A stretch of 64,000 nucleotides of DNA, taken from a bacterium (GTDB taxonomy: Bacteria > Patescibacteriota > Saccharimonadia > Saccharimonadales > Saccharimonadaceae). Position 1 is the first letter of the stretch, and every line of letters starts with the position of its first letter. Made by a program: the position numbers and the translations under genes. The notes beneath the pieces were generated by a model, which had not been told where the DNA came from, searched no databases, and worked only from the letters and a program-made list of their open reading frames with translations. Where the stretch lies: positions 1-64,000 of the forward strand of contig JAUIGB010000002.1 in assembly GCA_030429975.1 (NCBI GenBank). Direction: 5' to 3'. Of the stretch, positions 18,371-28,746 are shown in pieces.

Positions 18371-20569
18371 TTAACTATCTTTGTAGGGCTCTTTTATTGG
18401 TATTCGGAATCCAAACGTAGATCCTTTTCCTTCTTTCGACGTGAATATCACTGAACCACCATGTGACGTAACTATCTTTTTCACCAGATATAACCCTACC
18501 CCCGTTCCATCAGGACGCTTCTTGCGTGCGTTCTGGGCCCGATAGAATTTTGTAAATAGAGCTTCCTGTTCCTCCTTTGGAATACCTATGCCATCATCGT
18601 TAACCTTGAACACAGCCTCTTTGTCCAAATAGTCTAACGTGACCGTTACCTTGCCTCCAGGGCGCGAATAATAAATAGCATTATCCAGGTAGTTCATTAC
18701 CACCTGTTGAATCTTTGCGGAGTCCAATAATATATGCCTCTTGCTAACGACACCGTCAAAAGATAATTTAACCTTACGCTCGGCAGCGATGGGGTGAACG
18801 CTCGCCACCATTTGTTCGATAACTCGGTTCAAGTCAGTCGGCGAAAGCTCTATAGTAAATTTGTTCGTTTGCAAGCGAGAAACAGACAAAAAGTCACCAA
18901 TCAAATGAACCATCCTTTCGCTGCTGGCAAAGGCCTGCTCTAACACTTGGCGTTGTTGGGTGTTTATTTTTCCGGTATCACCTTCTAGGACCATGCTAAG
19001 ATACCCTTTTATACTCGTTAATGGGGTTCGTAGCTGATGACTTGCCAAACTAACGAACTCGTCCTTTGCTTTGTCGAGCTTTTTTAGTTCTTGATTACTG
19101 CGACGAAGGCGTTTCGTGGCGCTGTCGACTCGTGATTGTAGCGTATCGTTAAAATGCTGAATCTCTTCAAATCTTTGAGAGTTGAGTATTGCAAGCGCCA
19201 GCTCATCGGTGGCAGTAGTGAGTAACTGTAAATCCTTTTCATTGTACTGCGTGCCATTTTGCTTATCGCCCAGGAACAGCGCACCTATGTGTTCGCGCTG
19301 GACAACAAATTGCAATAGCATAGACACGTCGGCTTTACGAATTCTTTGCTGAGCACCAGTCTCGCTGAGCACTTGACTGTCATGCGCGTCTATCACTCTT
19401 GGCAATCTGTCGAGCAACGTACCAACCACTTCCAGCTGAAGCTTCCGTTGATGCGGAGTTGGCGGCTGAGGCCCGCTGGTATAGTGTCGAATCTTGCCCT
19501 CGTCGTCGACTATATATGCACTTATGTATGACGGTGCCAGGCTTTCATGCAACACGTCCAGAGACCGACGGACTAGCTTTTCTAGCTGTAGCTCTTCGCT
19601 AGTGACCTCTGTAATATCCGCCAAACTTTCTTTGATATCATAATCATCCCTATAAAAGAGTTTGTACGTCAGCTGATCGAAAAACTTCTTGATAGGCGGA
19701 TAGGTAATCGTAAAGAACAACGCAAGTAAAACATATGTCAGCAGCGTGGCTCTCTGGTTATTGTGGCCGAAGAAAACATTGGTCACCGTGAACACGATGA
19801 TTGCGTAACTCGCGACCATAGTCGCGAGTAATAGTAGGTAAGCCGTAGACCTGGCTAACGCGGCACGAAGATCAAATAAGCCTTGGCCAATGATCGCGTA
19901 GAACATGGCCACGACAAACAGTAGCGTAAACGGCGGACCGGCCCAAACGTAGCCATAATCCCCCCAAAATGGAAGCAATATGTTGAACCAAAATCCAAAA
20001 CCTAGAGCCACCGCTAGCCCGGCAATCATCGTTCGTGTCTGAGCGGCTATCTTATGCTGTTTATCGCGGATAGCCTTGCGATATCCCAACATAAACAACG
20101 TCATGGTAATAGCAATTACCAACCCAAAGAAAGCTACATACACAAAATATAGTGGGGTATTCAGGGTTACCGAGTTATGATCACCGCCCAGATTGACAGA
20201 CTCTATCATGCCATTCGGCAACAATGTAATAACCGCGATGACACCGACAACCAGCGCCAATAATGCCTTCAGTTTTAGTGCGATTTTACGCCTGTAGGGT
20301 AGTAAATGCGCCAGTATTACTAATAACACGCCTATCATCGCGCCATCCAAGTAGTAAACTTTTACTACCGCCGTCGTAAATGCCAGATCACTGGTTTGGG
20401 TGATAAACAAGAGGAGTCCGGCCGGCCATATAACACATAGCGTCGCCAACGCTATAATCACCCATCTAACCAGCGCGTGCCTGCGCGAGCTAAGGAGCAA
20501 TAAAATCAAGCTAATTTGAGCAACTATCGTAACAATCAGAATGATTTGTTCGAACGCTGCGCTAATCAT
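18371..20569 (-). CDS. Sensor histidine kinase, N-terminal multi-TM (7TM type) + GAF + HisKA/HATPase
   Basis: LASHQLRTPLTSIKGYL H-box; GTGVGLYLVKKIV; FGFRIP. Confidence 0.93.
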   Translation of the reverse strand: MISAAFEQIILIVTIVAQISLILLLLSSRRHALVRWVIIALATLCVIWPAGLLLFITQTSDLAFTTAVVKVYYLDGAMIGVLLVILAHLLPYRRKIALKLKALLALVVGVIAVITLLPNGMIESVNLGGDHNSVTLNTPLYFVYVAFFGLVIAITMTLFMLGYRKAIRDKQHKIAAQTRTMIAGLAVALGFGFWFNILLPFWGDYGYVWAGPPFTLLFVVAMFYAIIGQGLFDLRAALARSTAYLLLLATMVASYAIIVFTVTNVFFGHNNQRATLLTYVLLALFFTITYPPIKKFFDQLTYKLFYRDDYDIKESLADITEVTSEELQLEKLVRRSLDVLHESLAPSYISAYIVDDEGKIRHYTSGPQPPTPHQRKLQLEVVGTLLDRLPRVIDAHDSQVLSETGAQQRIRKADVSMLLQFVVQREHIGALFLGDKQNGTQYNEKDLQLLTTATDELALAILNSQRFEEIQHFNDTLQSRVDSATKRLRRSNQELKKLDKAKDEFVSLASHQLRTPLTSIKGYLSMVLEGDTGKINTQQRQVLEQAFASSERMVHLIGDFLSVSRLQTNKFTIELSPTDLNRVIEQMVASVHPIAAERKVKLSFDGVVSKRHILLDSAKIQQVVMNYLDNAIYYSRPGGKVTVTLDYLDKEAVFKVNDDGIGIPKEEQEALFTKFYRAQNARKKRPDGTGVGLYLVKKIVTSHGGSVIFTSKEGKGSTFGFRIPIKEPYKDS

Positions 20570-20592
20570 TTTTCGCCCCCCCCTTTTTTTTA

Positions 20593-21582
20593 TTATCCTT
20601 CTATTATATACACGCCATATACGCCATCTTCAGGTAGTATCAGCTTTTGCGACTTTTTTTGAATCTTTGCCTTGGTCATCAAGTGCGAGACTTGTTTTAC
20701 GCTACGAGGAATCACGCCGGGCCATCCCATGCCACGCTTATGGACGTCTAGCTGTTTTCGGGTGTCTAACATATTCGTAAAGATAAAAACACCACCAGAC
20801 TTTAGTGATTTCCTGATTGCAATAAGCACTTCAACTGCCCTTTCGTCATCTAAATATTCAAAGAAGCCCATGGCATCCACTACGTCTGGTCGAGTATCAG
20901 CCATTAATCTCTCGAGAACGCCTTCACGAGTCAAGTCCAGTTTTGACGTAAAGATATCTTCGTCGTCTATGTCATATGTTTTTGATAACTGTCGAGCAAA
21001 GCGTAGCGCCTCACCATCCATATCACATAAATAATACCTTTTGTTCGCGGGAATAATCCTCGCGGCGTCAAACACGGGCTGGCCTGTACCTGCAGCTATC
21101 GATAGCCACGTAATATCCTTTTTTTCGCCAGTGTAATAGTGCGCGTACCATGCCATGGCATATGCTCTCGATCGTAGACCAATCGCATCGATAGAATGTC
21201 GAAAAAGATTTTTCGTGATTATGTCTATTTTTTTGCCGCTATATAGGCGTTTGTGATCTGGATTATGCACGGAGTACGTTGCAAATCCCCCGGGCATATA
21301 GGCCGTCCATGCCCTAAATGCGGGAGGGAAATAAACGATACGCCGAACATGATTTTTTGGATGGTCAAGGGTTAAGTGTGGACGTTTGCGTAAGTACCTA
21401 TCCAAGGTACGAGTAAACATAGAAACAGCACGTCTAGAAATATGATGTGGCCACGCATGAAACCTGTCCTTGGCCTCCACCCTATACGTGTCTATGCCCT
21501 GAATCTCGTCATTCTTTACTATTGATACCGAAAAAAACGGAGTTGTAATATCATTTATCGGTCTTTTTACCATGCCCCTCAT
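20593..21582 (-). CDS. Class I SAM-dependent methyltransferase
   Basis: WLSIAAGTGQPVFDAA, YYLCDMDGEALRFA, DVVDAMGFFEYLDD. Confidence 0.8.
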   Translation of the reverse strand: MRGMVKRPINDITTPFFSVSIVKNDEIQGIDTYRVEAKDRFHAWPHHISRRAVSMFTRTLDRYLRKRPHLTLDHPKNHVRRIVYFPPAFRAWTAYMPGGFATYSVHNPDHKRLYSGKKIDIITKNLFRHSIDAIGLRSRAYAMAWYAHYYTGEKKDITWLSIAAGTGQPVFDAARIIPANKRYYLCDMDGEALRFARQLSKTYDIDDEDIFTSKLDLTREGVLERLMADTRPDVVDAMGFFEYLDDERAVEVLIAIRKSLKSGGVFIFTNMLDTRKQLDVHKRGMGWPGVIPRSVKQVSHLMTKAKIQKKSQKLILPEDGVYGVYIIEG

Positions 21583-23737
21583 CCTCTGCTATCGGTATGC
21601 TGAATCCGAATGTTGAGCCCCTGCCTTCTCGTGAGCTAAATATGATTTTGCCCCCATGCTCTTCGACGACGCGCCTTGCCATATATATGCCCACACCGGT
21701 GCCGTCGGGACGTTGTTTACGGGCATTTTTTGCTCGAAAGAACTTATGGAACAGTTTGGACTGTTCATCTTCCGGAACGCCTATTCCAGTGTCCACAACG
21801 GTAAAGGCGACATTACGTTTAACCTTCTCCAAATTGATAATGACAGTGCTTTTTGGATGCGAATAATATATTGCGTTATCGATAAAGTTCATAACGACTT
21901 GTTGAATCTTTGATTTGTCAGCCATTAACGGCAACTCTTGTTTAGTTATGTTTATACGAAACTTTATATTTCGCGTTTTTGCGATTAGCTCTAGGTCAGA
22001 CACCTCTTGCTTTACAAGTTCCCTGAAATCCACCAGCTCTTTGTCTATCAAAAACTTTCCCGATTGAAGCCTTGATACATTCAAAAAGTCCGCAATCAAC
22101 CTAACCATTCGCTCGCTACTGTTAAATGCTTCTAGCATCAATTTCTGCTGACGCGGTGTTACTTTTCCGGCATCGCCGTCAAGTAACATGCTCAGATAAC
22201 CCTTTACACTGGTCAACGGCGTTCGTAGCTGATGACTTGCCATACTGATGAACTCGTCTTTGATTTCATCTAGATGTTTCAATTGATTGTTTGAGGCGCG
22301 GAGTTCTTTGGTGGCGACATCTATACGTTGTTGCAGCGTTGCGTTGAGTTCTTTAATTTCATGGAGCGTCAGTGCATTTTGAATGGCAATGACCAGCTCG
22401 CTACTTATGGCTGTCAGAACATTTAGGTCGTGTTTATTATATCTACCCCCCTGATGATCACCTAGTAATAAATAACCGAGTATTTGATCTTCGTGCCACA
22501 GTGGCATAACCAGACCTATGCGATGACTCAACAACATGCGCCGTAATGCGTTATCACTTTCGGGCAAGGTGTCAGTCAAAAATATTTTTTGCCTATTATT
22601 CTCGACATAGTCGTCCAAAGTACGAGCATCGTGAACGGGCATTTTTGTATGCCCATAAGTCCCGGCCGACATGTGGTGATTTATACGATTTTTATAGTAT
22701 ATGAAAAATAGAGCTTGCTCAGATTTGAAAGTGGAGGCAATCTGCTTTGAGGCTCTTTCCAAAAGGCCTCTCAAGTCGGTTGTCGACGAGAGTAGATTAC
22801 TGAGCGCACCAAAGAAAGCTTCGCTATCGTAACTGTCACGATAAAAAATACTATTGGTAACCCTATCAAAGAAACGCTTGATGTACTGGAATATAAACGC
22901 CAGACCCAAGGCTATCACGACGTTCACAGGGCTAAGGCTGATTGACGAAGTGGTCTCCCCCTTTAGCAATAGGACCGAGAAGAAATAGGCAAGAAAGTAG
23001 TATATCAGCGCAAGACTACCAAGCGACAGAACATATGCAGCACTCCTGACAGCCGCGAGTTTTATGTCAAACAACCGGTGCCTGATAATCGCGTACGTAC
23101 TAGTTGCGACGAATATTAGCGTTGCGACTGGCCCGACTTCCACCAGGCTGTAATTGCCCATAATGGGCAGTATGAGGTTGCAAAATATGCCAACTATAGC
23201 GGCCAGGACTAGCCCCATGAGAACAATCGCGATCTTGTTCCGTTCCATACCCGATGACCTCGCCCTAGCCAACAACAAGGCGACGATTGCGATGATCATA
23301 AAACTAAAAATATATGCGCCATAAATAATGAGGGGTATCACGTTAGTCGCAATCGTATCGTCCACGACTTCGGTCGCCAATACCCCCGGAATAACAGAAG
23401 TGACCGAAACCGCCAGACCGATACCATAGATTAACCCGTTCTTTATCCTTCTCGGGCTTATATTCGCCATGCCAAAGGAATATTGGAGGAAAAATAATGC
23501 TATCAGACCAGCTGCGCCATAACTAAACAGTGCCGATACATACTGCACTATTTGATCATCAGACAGTGCAAAAATAAGATTAGTTAATATCCAAGTCGTT
23601 GCAGCTAGGGATAAGGCAAAGAAAGACCTGTTGAGTAACTGTTTCGGGTTGCGCATGAAAACAATGGCGCCCAGCGAAATAATGGCCACCATCGAAACCC
23701 CTAATACCAAAATAGTGAAAATAGTCTCTGTATCCAC
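21551..23737 (-). CDS. Sensor histidine kinase, N-terminal multi-TM (7TM type) + GAF + HisKA/HATPase
   Basis: MASHQLRTPLTSVKGYL; GTGVGIYMARRVV; same architecture as the 18371 kinase. Confidence 0.93.
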   Translation of the reverse strand: MDTETIFTILVLGVSMVAIISLGAIVFMRNPKQLLNRSFFALSLAATTWILTNLIFALSDDQIVQYVSALFSYGAAGLIALFFLQYSFGMANISPRRIKNGLIYGIGLAVSVTSVIPGVLATEVVDDTIATNVIPLIIYGAYIFSFMIIAIVALLLARARSSGMERNKIAIVLMGLVLAAIVGIFCNLILPIMGNYSLVEVGPVATLIFVATSTYAIIRHRLFDIKLAAVRSAAYVLSLGSLALIYYFLAYFFSVLLLKGETTSSISLSPVNVVIALGLAFIFQYIKRFFDRVTNSIFYRDSYDSEAFFGALSNLLSSTTDLRGLLERASKQIASTFKSEQALFFIYYKNRINHHMSAGTYGHTKMPVHDARTLDDYVENNRQKIFLTDTLPESDNALRRMLLSHRIGLVMPLWHEDQILGYLLLGDHQGGRYNKHDLNVLTAISSELVIAIQNALTLHEIKELNATLQQRIDVATKELRASNNQLKHLDEIKDEFISMASHQLRTPLTSVKGYLSMLLDGDAGKVTPRQQKLMLEAFNSSERMVRLIADFLNVSRLQSGKFLIDKELVDFRELVKQEVSDLELIAKTRNIKFRINITKQELPLMADKSKIQQVVMNFIDNAIYYSHPKSTVIINLEKVKRNVAFTVVDTGIGVPEDEQSKLFHKFFRAKNARKQRPDGTGVGIYMARRVVEEHGGKIIFSSREGRGSTFGFSIPIAEDEGHGKKTDK

Positions 23738-23747
23738 CTATCGTGGA

Positions 23748-24602
23748 TTATAAAGCATTAGCTTTTAGCAGTCCATTGGTAACGTGCTTGTTTGAAAATT
23801 CAAACTCGTCCGCATGCGTCCTCAAGTAGCGCAATCCCTCTTCGGGTTTTACGACGCAAAAATATGATTTGCCTTGATCGTCCCTATTAATTTTGCCCTT
23901 GGCTATGACATCAAATTGGATACCCGTGTGCTCAAGTGCCATCACTAATAATTTCGTGCCGTTGAATATCCAACGGATATCGTCCCTTTGTTCCTTTACT
24001 TCCTCGGGGATCTCATTGCGCATCATGCCGTAGCCTACGGCAAACAGCTCCAGCATCCCACCGACCAGACGATCTGGCTCGACGGCTCGGTCAACTGGTG
24101 TGGCAAAACGGGTTAAATCCCAGAGCTTCCCGTCTTTCGCAATCTCATTCAAATATTCCATAGTTCGTCCGTCGTCATGCCGTTGCGCTTGGGCCTTCAT
24201 CCAATCTCCAGCTCCGTTGAACATAGACCAGCTGAGTGATTCTTCGACGGAACCTATACGACTCAAGCGAAGGCTTGCAATTGCTTCGGGCGTATCCCAT
24301 TCGGACAACAGAAGGTTATACGTCTCGTCCATCACGTCGTATTGATCAACTTCTAGACGTTCACGCGCCCAATCTGGACTATCCAGCCATTGAAGGGCGA
24401 ACGGCAGTTCGTCAACAGTATTAGTTCTCCAATTCTGCGAGTCTACGAATTTCACGCGGAATGGCAAAACCCTTTCAAACACCTCCCGATTATACGGACC
24501 TTTAGATACATCAACATCTCCTACTCCTGATCGAGCCGGGACTTCAAAGTTTTGTTCGCTTTCGGGATTCATTGATACCGTCATCTCATTGCTAATTATC
24601 AT
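23748..24602 (-). CDS. LuxI/autoinducer-synthase-like GNAT-fold protein (candidate)
   Basis: ERLEVDQYDVMDETYNLLL...ASLRLSRIG...SWSMF...LWDLTRFATPVDR matches the LuxI-family spacing (D45, D48, R70, F84, E/D101, R104). Confidence 0.55.
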   Translation of the reverse strand: MIISNEMTVSMNPESEQNFEVPARSGVGDVDVSKGPYNREVFERVLPFRVKFVDSQNWRTNTVDELPFALQWLDSPDWARERLEVDQYDVMDETYNLLLSEWDTPEAIASLRLSRIGSVEESLSWSMFNGAGDWMKAQAQRHDDGRTMEYLNEIAKDGKLWDLTRFATPVDRAVEPDRLVGGMLELFAVGYGMMRNEIPEEVKEQRDDIRWIFNGTKLLVMALEHTGIQFDVIAKGKINRDDQGKSYFCVVKPEEGLRYLRTHADEFEFSNKHVTNGLLKANAL

Positions 24603-24757
24603 TTACTCTTCTTTATTATACAATAATACCTATTAATATTCAAGTATACGCTCGTTGCTTTATCTGATTAATCTTACACTAGTTCGGCCCAATCAGGATA
24701 GAGTTGGGCAAAATATAAAGCACCGGGCGACCCTGCCTAGCGACCCGTGAGGACTTT

Positions 24758-24798
24758 ATGCCCGATGGATTACGCCATACGCGCAACCCATCGGGCAT
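24758..24798. terminator. Hairpin downstream of the 24821 gene
   Basis: ATGCCCGATGG...CCATCGGGCAT. Confidence 0.7.
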
Positions 24799-24820
24799 AT
24801 CGGCAAGTCAGATTCGGGGC

Positions 24821-25009
24821 CTAGTGACCGACACGAAAGACGAACCGGTCGTATACGCGACCCGGCGCCTTGCGAATTCGGCCAAGAACGGATCCGACAC
24901 GGCTTTCAACCTTTTCGGACACACTCATCGTCGCCACCTGCAGAGACAGAAGATTCTGAAACCTCTGCGTGGCAAAGTCGACCATTCGTTCTTGTATCGA
25001 TTGCTTCAT
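24821..25009 (-). CDS. Small protein, 62 aa (start trimmed from ORF track)
   Basis: SD GGAAGGTAA before ATGAAGCAATCG; followed by a hairpin terminator. Confidence 0.55.
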   Translation of the reverse strand: MKQSIQERMVDFATQRFQNLLSLQVATMSVSEKVESRVGSVLGRIRKAPGRVYDRFVFRVGH

Positions 25010-25243
25010 GACTAACTTACCTTCCAGGTACGTGCACGTTATCAAACTACATGCATCTTAATCGGACTATCGTCACAATTCGTTCTTGCGTCGATAATAT
25101 ATATTATAACACTATTCGGAAATTTTTCAATGACACTTATTGATATATGGTGATAAATATGTTATTATAAAGTCATAGTCAACAAGACAAGTGGAAGGTA
25201 ACTCGGCCATAGGTCGAGTGTATTTTATCAAAGGAGACATATC

Positions 25244-26719
25244 TTGGCGCGACATAACGAAAAGATGATGGACAAAAAATCTAGATTCAAGCCTAGTCAA
25301 ACAGAGTTTTTGAAACCCCTCAAATCACAAGAAAAAAGAGGTTTATTGAAAAAAAGTGGTATCACCTTGGCGAGTGCCGCAGCCGCTGGTTTCATTCTAT
25401 CCGGTTCCGAATACAACGCGCCCAAGGATTTAAACGATATCGTTAATATTGGACTCACCCCGACTCCAGAGGTTAGCACGTCTGGAACAAAGAGTATGAT
25501 TGAGGCCAATGATGGTCTGCGCGACTACAGTCCAATCGTGCTTGGTCTTGGTTTGGCCGGCATGGGTATATACGAATATCGCCGCCGTCGCCAAGATAAC
25601 CGCCTGCATCACATGCATAACTTTACCCATCAAGGTAGCCACTGGGTGCGTATCGCGCTAGCCGGCGGAATCATGGGGACAATTGCTTCAGCATCAGGCC
25701 TTGGCGATACGGCGGCAGATAATGCATCTGAGCCTATCCAACAAGCAGCGGCTCTATACGGTGCCGAGCAGGCAACCACTCCTGTGTTCACAAGTTACGA
25801 AGGTGCCCTAGGAAACCATATGCCCGTCGATTACGCCAACACGGCAAGCGCTGTCAGTGAAGCAGGCGGTACGCCGATGCCCCTCATCTTTGAATTAGGA
25901 AAGGTCGAAGATCCGACTAGCGTCAACAATCCGACTTCAGGACCAATTGTAGGCGTGCCCAACGACTCATTGAAACAAGCCTTCAACACCGATATGCCCG
26001 CCATAGACAACTGTGATGACATGTCCGTTATCGTGGGTGAACAGTTAGGAGTGAACGCTGGTGATACTGTCAAAATCAATGGACGCCCAGCGACCGTCGC
26101 CGATACTATCGACGTAAAGCCAGGTCTAGGACGCGTTATGGCACTCGGTTCGGTCGAGCAATTTGATAAATGCGTATATCCTGATTCATTGATGCTAATC
26201 GCAAATGGTCTTGTTTTGCCACAACAAAAAACCTTGGACGCAGTCAATAGCCAGCTAGACACCGCATACGTAGCGCGCTCATTCGAGGAGCTTATCGAAG
26301 AAAATCAAGAATTTTGGGACGGAAGCGTAAAGCCCTCGCAAATGAATTTGATTTTCCAGCAACTGGGTCTTGGCGCTGCCGGTATAGCGATTTTGCAGGG
26401 TATGCAGATAGCGAATCGTCGCAAAAAACTAGCCGTACGTTTAAGTCGGGACGTACCAAAATCGACGCTAACGACCGCCGAATTTCTGGCATCCGAACGT
26501 GATGTTATACGATCAATTCCAATAGGTCTTGGCGTTTACACATTGTTTACGTATATGATTAACTCCACCCAGCATGGAATGAGCCAGAGTATTGATATTC
26601 CATCAATCGCCAGTGGCTACTCCGTTACCGCTATCGCAGCTGGCGCAACATCGGCGGCCGCCACCTATATGATGACAAGACGTATTAATGTCCATGAAGA
26701 ACTAGGGAGCAGCGCGTAA
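25244..26719 (+). CDS. MacB/FtsX-like ABC transporter membrane subunit
   Basis: TTG start with AAAGGAGACATATC SD; periplasmic GDTVKINGRPATVADTIDVKPG; TM segments; followed by an ATPase. Confidence 0.65.
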   Translation: MARHNEKMMDKKSRFKPSQTEFLKPLKSQEKRGLLKKSGITLASAAAAGFILSGSEYNAPKDLNDIVNIGLTPTPEVSTSGTKSMIEANDGLRDYSPIVLGLGLAGMGIYEYRRRRQDNRLHHMHNFTHQGSHWVRIALAGGIMGTIASASGLGDTAADNASEPIQQAAALYGAEQATTPVFTSYEGALGNHMPVDYANTASAVSEAGGTPMPLIFELGKVEDPTSVNNPTSGPIVGVPNDSLKQAFNTDMPAIDNCDDMSVIVGEQLGVNAGDTVKINGRPATVADTIDVKPGLGRVMALGSVEQFDKCVYPDSLMLIANGLVLPQQKTLDAVNSQLDTAYVARSFEELIEENQEFWDGSVKPSQMNLIFQQLGLGAAGIAILQGMQIANRRKKLAVRLSRDVPKSTLTTAEFLASERDVIRSIPIGLGVYTLFTYMINSTQHGMSQSIDIPSIASGYSVTAIAAGATSAAATYMMTRRINVHEELGSSA

Positions 26720-27447
26720 TGAGAAAAAGATTGGAATACCCATCTAGCGAGTATGATTTGGATATACGCGTCAAGGATCTATCTATAATGAGCAGAATAG
26801 GCGAAAAAATTCTCGATAATGTATCCGTATTCATACCACAAGGAACCCATGCTGTTATTAAGGGCCCTTCTGGAGCAGGCAAGACTTTTCTCGCGACCGC
26901 CATGTGTGATGTGCGCAATAACCAGCTGAATTATACCGGTGATGTCAGCTACGAGATGAGAAGTAAAAAAGACCCAGAAAACAGATTTACTTTACCACCT
27001 CAATATCCATTGAAATATCGTAACGTTAGTTTCATATCACAAAAGCCATTCTTCGATAGTGACAATACAGTCGAACAGGAAGTTATGCTGGATGCAGGAT
27101 TAAAAGGCATAAAGGACATCGACAGGGATCGACTTGGATCTGTCTATGAGATATTAGGTATCAGCCACCTCATACACCGAAGAATGCTCGATTTATCTGG
27201 CGGGCAGCAGCAGCGTGTGCCGATTGCCGCGGGGCTTGTTATTAATCCAAACGTGGTTGTTACCGATGAGGTAACGGCAAACTTAGATGTAGAATCAAAA
27301 GTCAAAACCCACGAAGCGCTGAGCGAGCTGTCCAGAGAGTTCGGCATCACAGTACTGTCTATAACCCATGACGATCTCACGGCCCCACGCGAGATTCGTA
27401 TGCTAGATCGCCGGATTGTTGGCGATACGCATCCTAGCGATAATTAG
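26719..27447 (+). CDS. ABC transporter ATP-binding protein
   Basis: GPSGAGKTF Walker A; LSGGQQQRVPIA; VVTDEVTANLD. Confidence 0.93.
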   Translation: MRKRLEYPSSEYDLDIRVKDLSIMSRIGEKILDNVSVFIPQGTHAVIKGPSGAGKTFLATAMCDVRNNQLNYTGDVSYEMRSKKDPENRFTLPPQYPLKYRNVSFISQKPFFDSDNTVEQEVMLDAGLKGIKDIDRDRLGSVYEILGISHLIHRRMLDLSGGQQQRVPIAAGLVINPNVVVTDEVTANLDVESKVKTHEALSELSREFGITVLSITHDDLTAPREIRMLDRRIVGDTHPSDN

Positions 27448-27498
27448 TAGCGTCTCTTTCTATGGATTCATTGGTATGAAAAATGCTACACTATTTGT

Positions 27499-27867
27499 AT
27501 GACAAAAATTGCTATTATCGAAGACGATTCCGTTATCAATCAAATGTATCGAATGAAGTTCGAAGCCGATGGCTTTGAAGTTCAAGTGGCAGACAACGGC
27601 AAATCCGGCATAACCATGGTCGAGTCATTCAAACCTGACATGATTTTGATGGACCTACAGATGCCTGAAATGGGTGGCGAAGAGGCCCTAGAACACATCC
27701 GATCACAGTCATGGGGCAAGACCATACCGGTAATTATCCTGACGAATCTAGGGATCGAAGAATCTCCGAAAAAACTCAAAGACCTAGGTATACAAAATTA
27801 CATAGTCAAGGCAGAATTAACACCTAGCGAGGTGGTCGAGCGCGTCAAAGAAGCGTTAGGCCTGTAG
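27499..27867 (+). CDS. Single-domain response regulator (CheY-like)
   Basis: KIAIIEDDSVI, MILMDLQMPEMGGEE, VIILTN, no output domain. Confidence 0.93.
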   Translation: MTKIAIIEDDSVINQMYRMKFEADGFEVQVADNGKSGITMVESFKPDMILMDLQMPEMGGEEALEHIRSQSWGKTIPVIILTNLGIEESPKKLKDLGIQNYIVKAELTPSEVVERVKEALGL

Positions 27868-27868
27868 T

Positions 27869-28681
27869 TTAATTCTTTTTTATAGTCATCTGCGCTGCAC
27901 GAATGACGTTGTCAAATAGCGCGGCTACGGTCAGCGGTCCGACTCCGCCTTTTTCGGGAGTAATGGAAACATCATCTCTGGCGCGTAACTCAGATGATAC
28001 GTCGCCGACTATTTTTCCGTGCTCTGCAGCCGTACCAGCATCAACTATTACCGCGCCTGTCTTTACGTCATCCGGCCCAATCAACCTAGGTACACCCGTG
28101 GCGGTGACTATTACGTCGAATTGATATAGTTGCGAATTCATCTCTTCGCTATCTTCGTCAAAGACGGTCACGTCATATCCGCTTGCCCGCCATAGTCGCG
28201 ACAACGGCGAACCCACTAGCCTACCGTTTCCAACGATAGCGATCTTTTTGGTCGAAAGTTCTACGCCATATCCTGCTAGCAACCAAATTATCGCTAGCGG
28301 TGTTGCCGGATCCAAGATCGCACCCTCACCCAAACCGTCTACGTCTTTTTCGGGGGCAACAGAGTCCACCGCTTGTTGCGTGCCCGCCTTATCCGCGAGA
28401 GGCAACTGAATGATAATTCCATGCGTAGAACCGTCTTTATTGAGTCTGTCTACTACACCAGCTATATCTGATTGGTCTATCTTGTAAACTTCAACGTCAA
28501 TCAAAATATCCTCGCCATATGCGCGCTTCAGTCGAACATAGGAATCAATCACCGAGCTATCAATAGTCTGGACAATTGCAAGCTTGGGATATACATGATG
28601 CGCCTGACGCAGAGCTCGCACCTGCTTCGCTTGGCGCTCTTTTATAAATCCGACTAGCTCTTTACCGTTTAGTTCTTTCAT
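27869..28681 (-). CDS. folD: Methylenetetrahydrofolate dehydrogenase/cyclohydrolase
   Basis: GIIIQLPLADK, PEKDVDGLG, IVGNGRLVGSPLSRL. Confidence 0.93.
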   Translation of the reverse strand: MKELNGKELVGFIKERQAKQVRALRQAHHVYPKLAIVQTIDSSVIDSYVRLKRAYGEDILIDVEVYKIDQSDIAGVVDRLNKDGSTHGIIIQLPLADKAGTQQAVDSVAPEKDVDGLGEGAILDPATPLAIIWLLAGYGVELSTKKIAIVGNGRLVGSPLSRLWRASGYDVTVFDEDSEEMNSQLYQFDVIVTATGVPRLIGPDDVKTGAVIVDAGTAAEHGKIVGDVSSELRARDDVSITPEKGGVGPLTVAALFDNVIRAAQMTIKKN

Positions 28682-28746
28682 CTCTGTTAGATTAGCATAA
28701 CCCCTCGTGTGCTACAATGAACTAGATATTAGCATAAGGACTAAAG

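Noticed and set aside
24758-25015. Plus-strand 85-aa ORF opposite the 62-aa gene
   Set aside because: Its start lies in the hairpin and it has no SD; the minus-strand ORF has a good SD and start.
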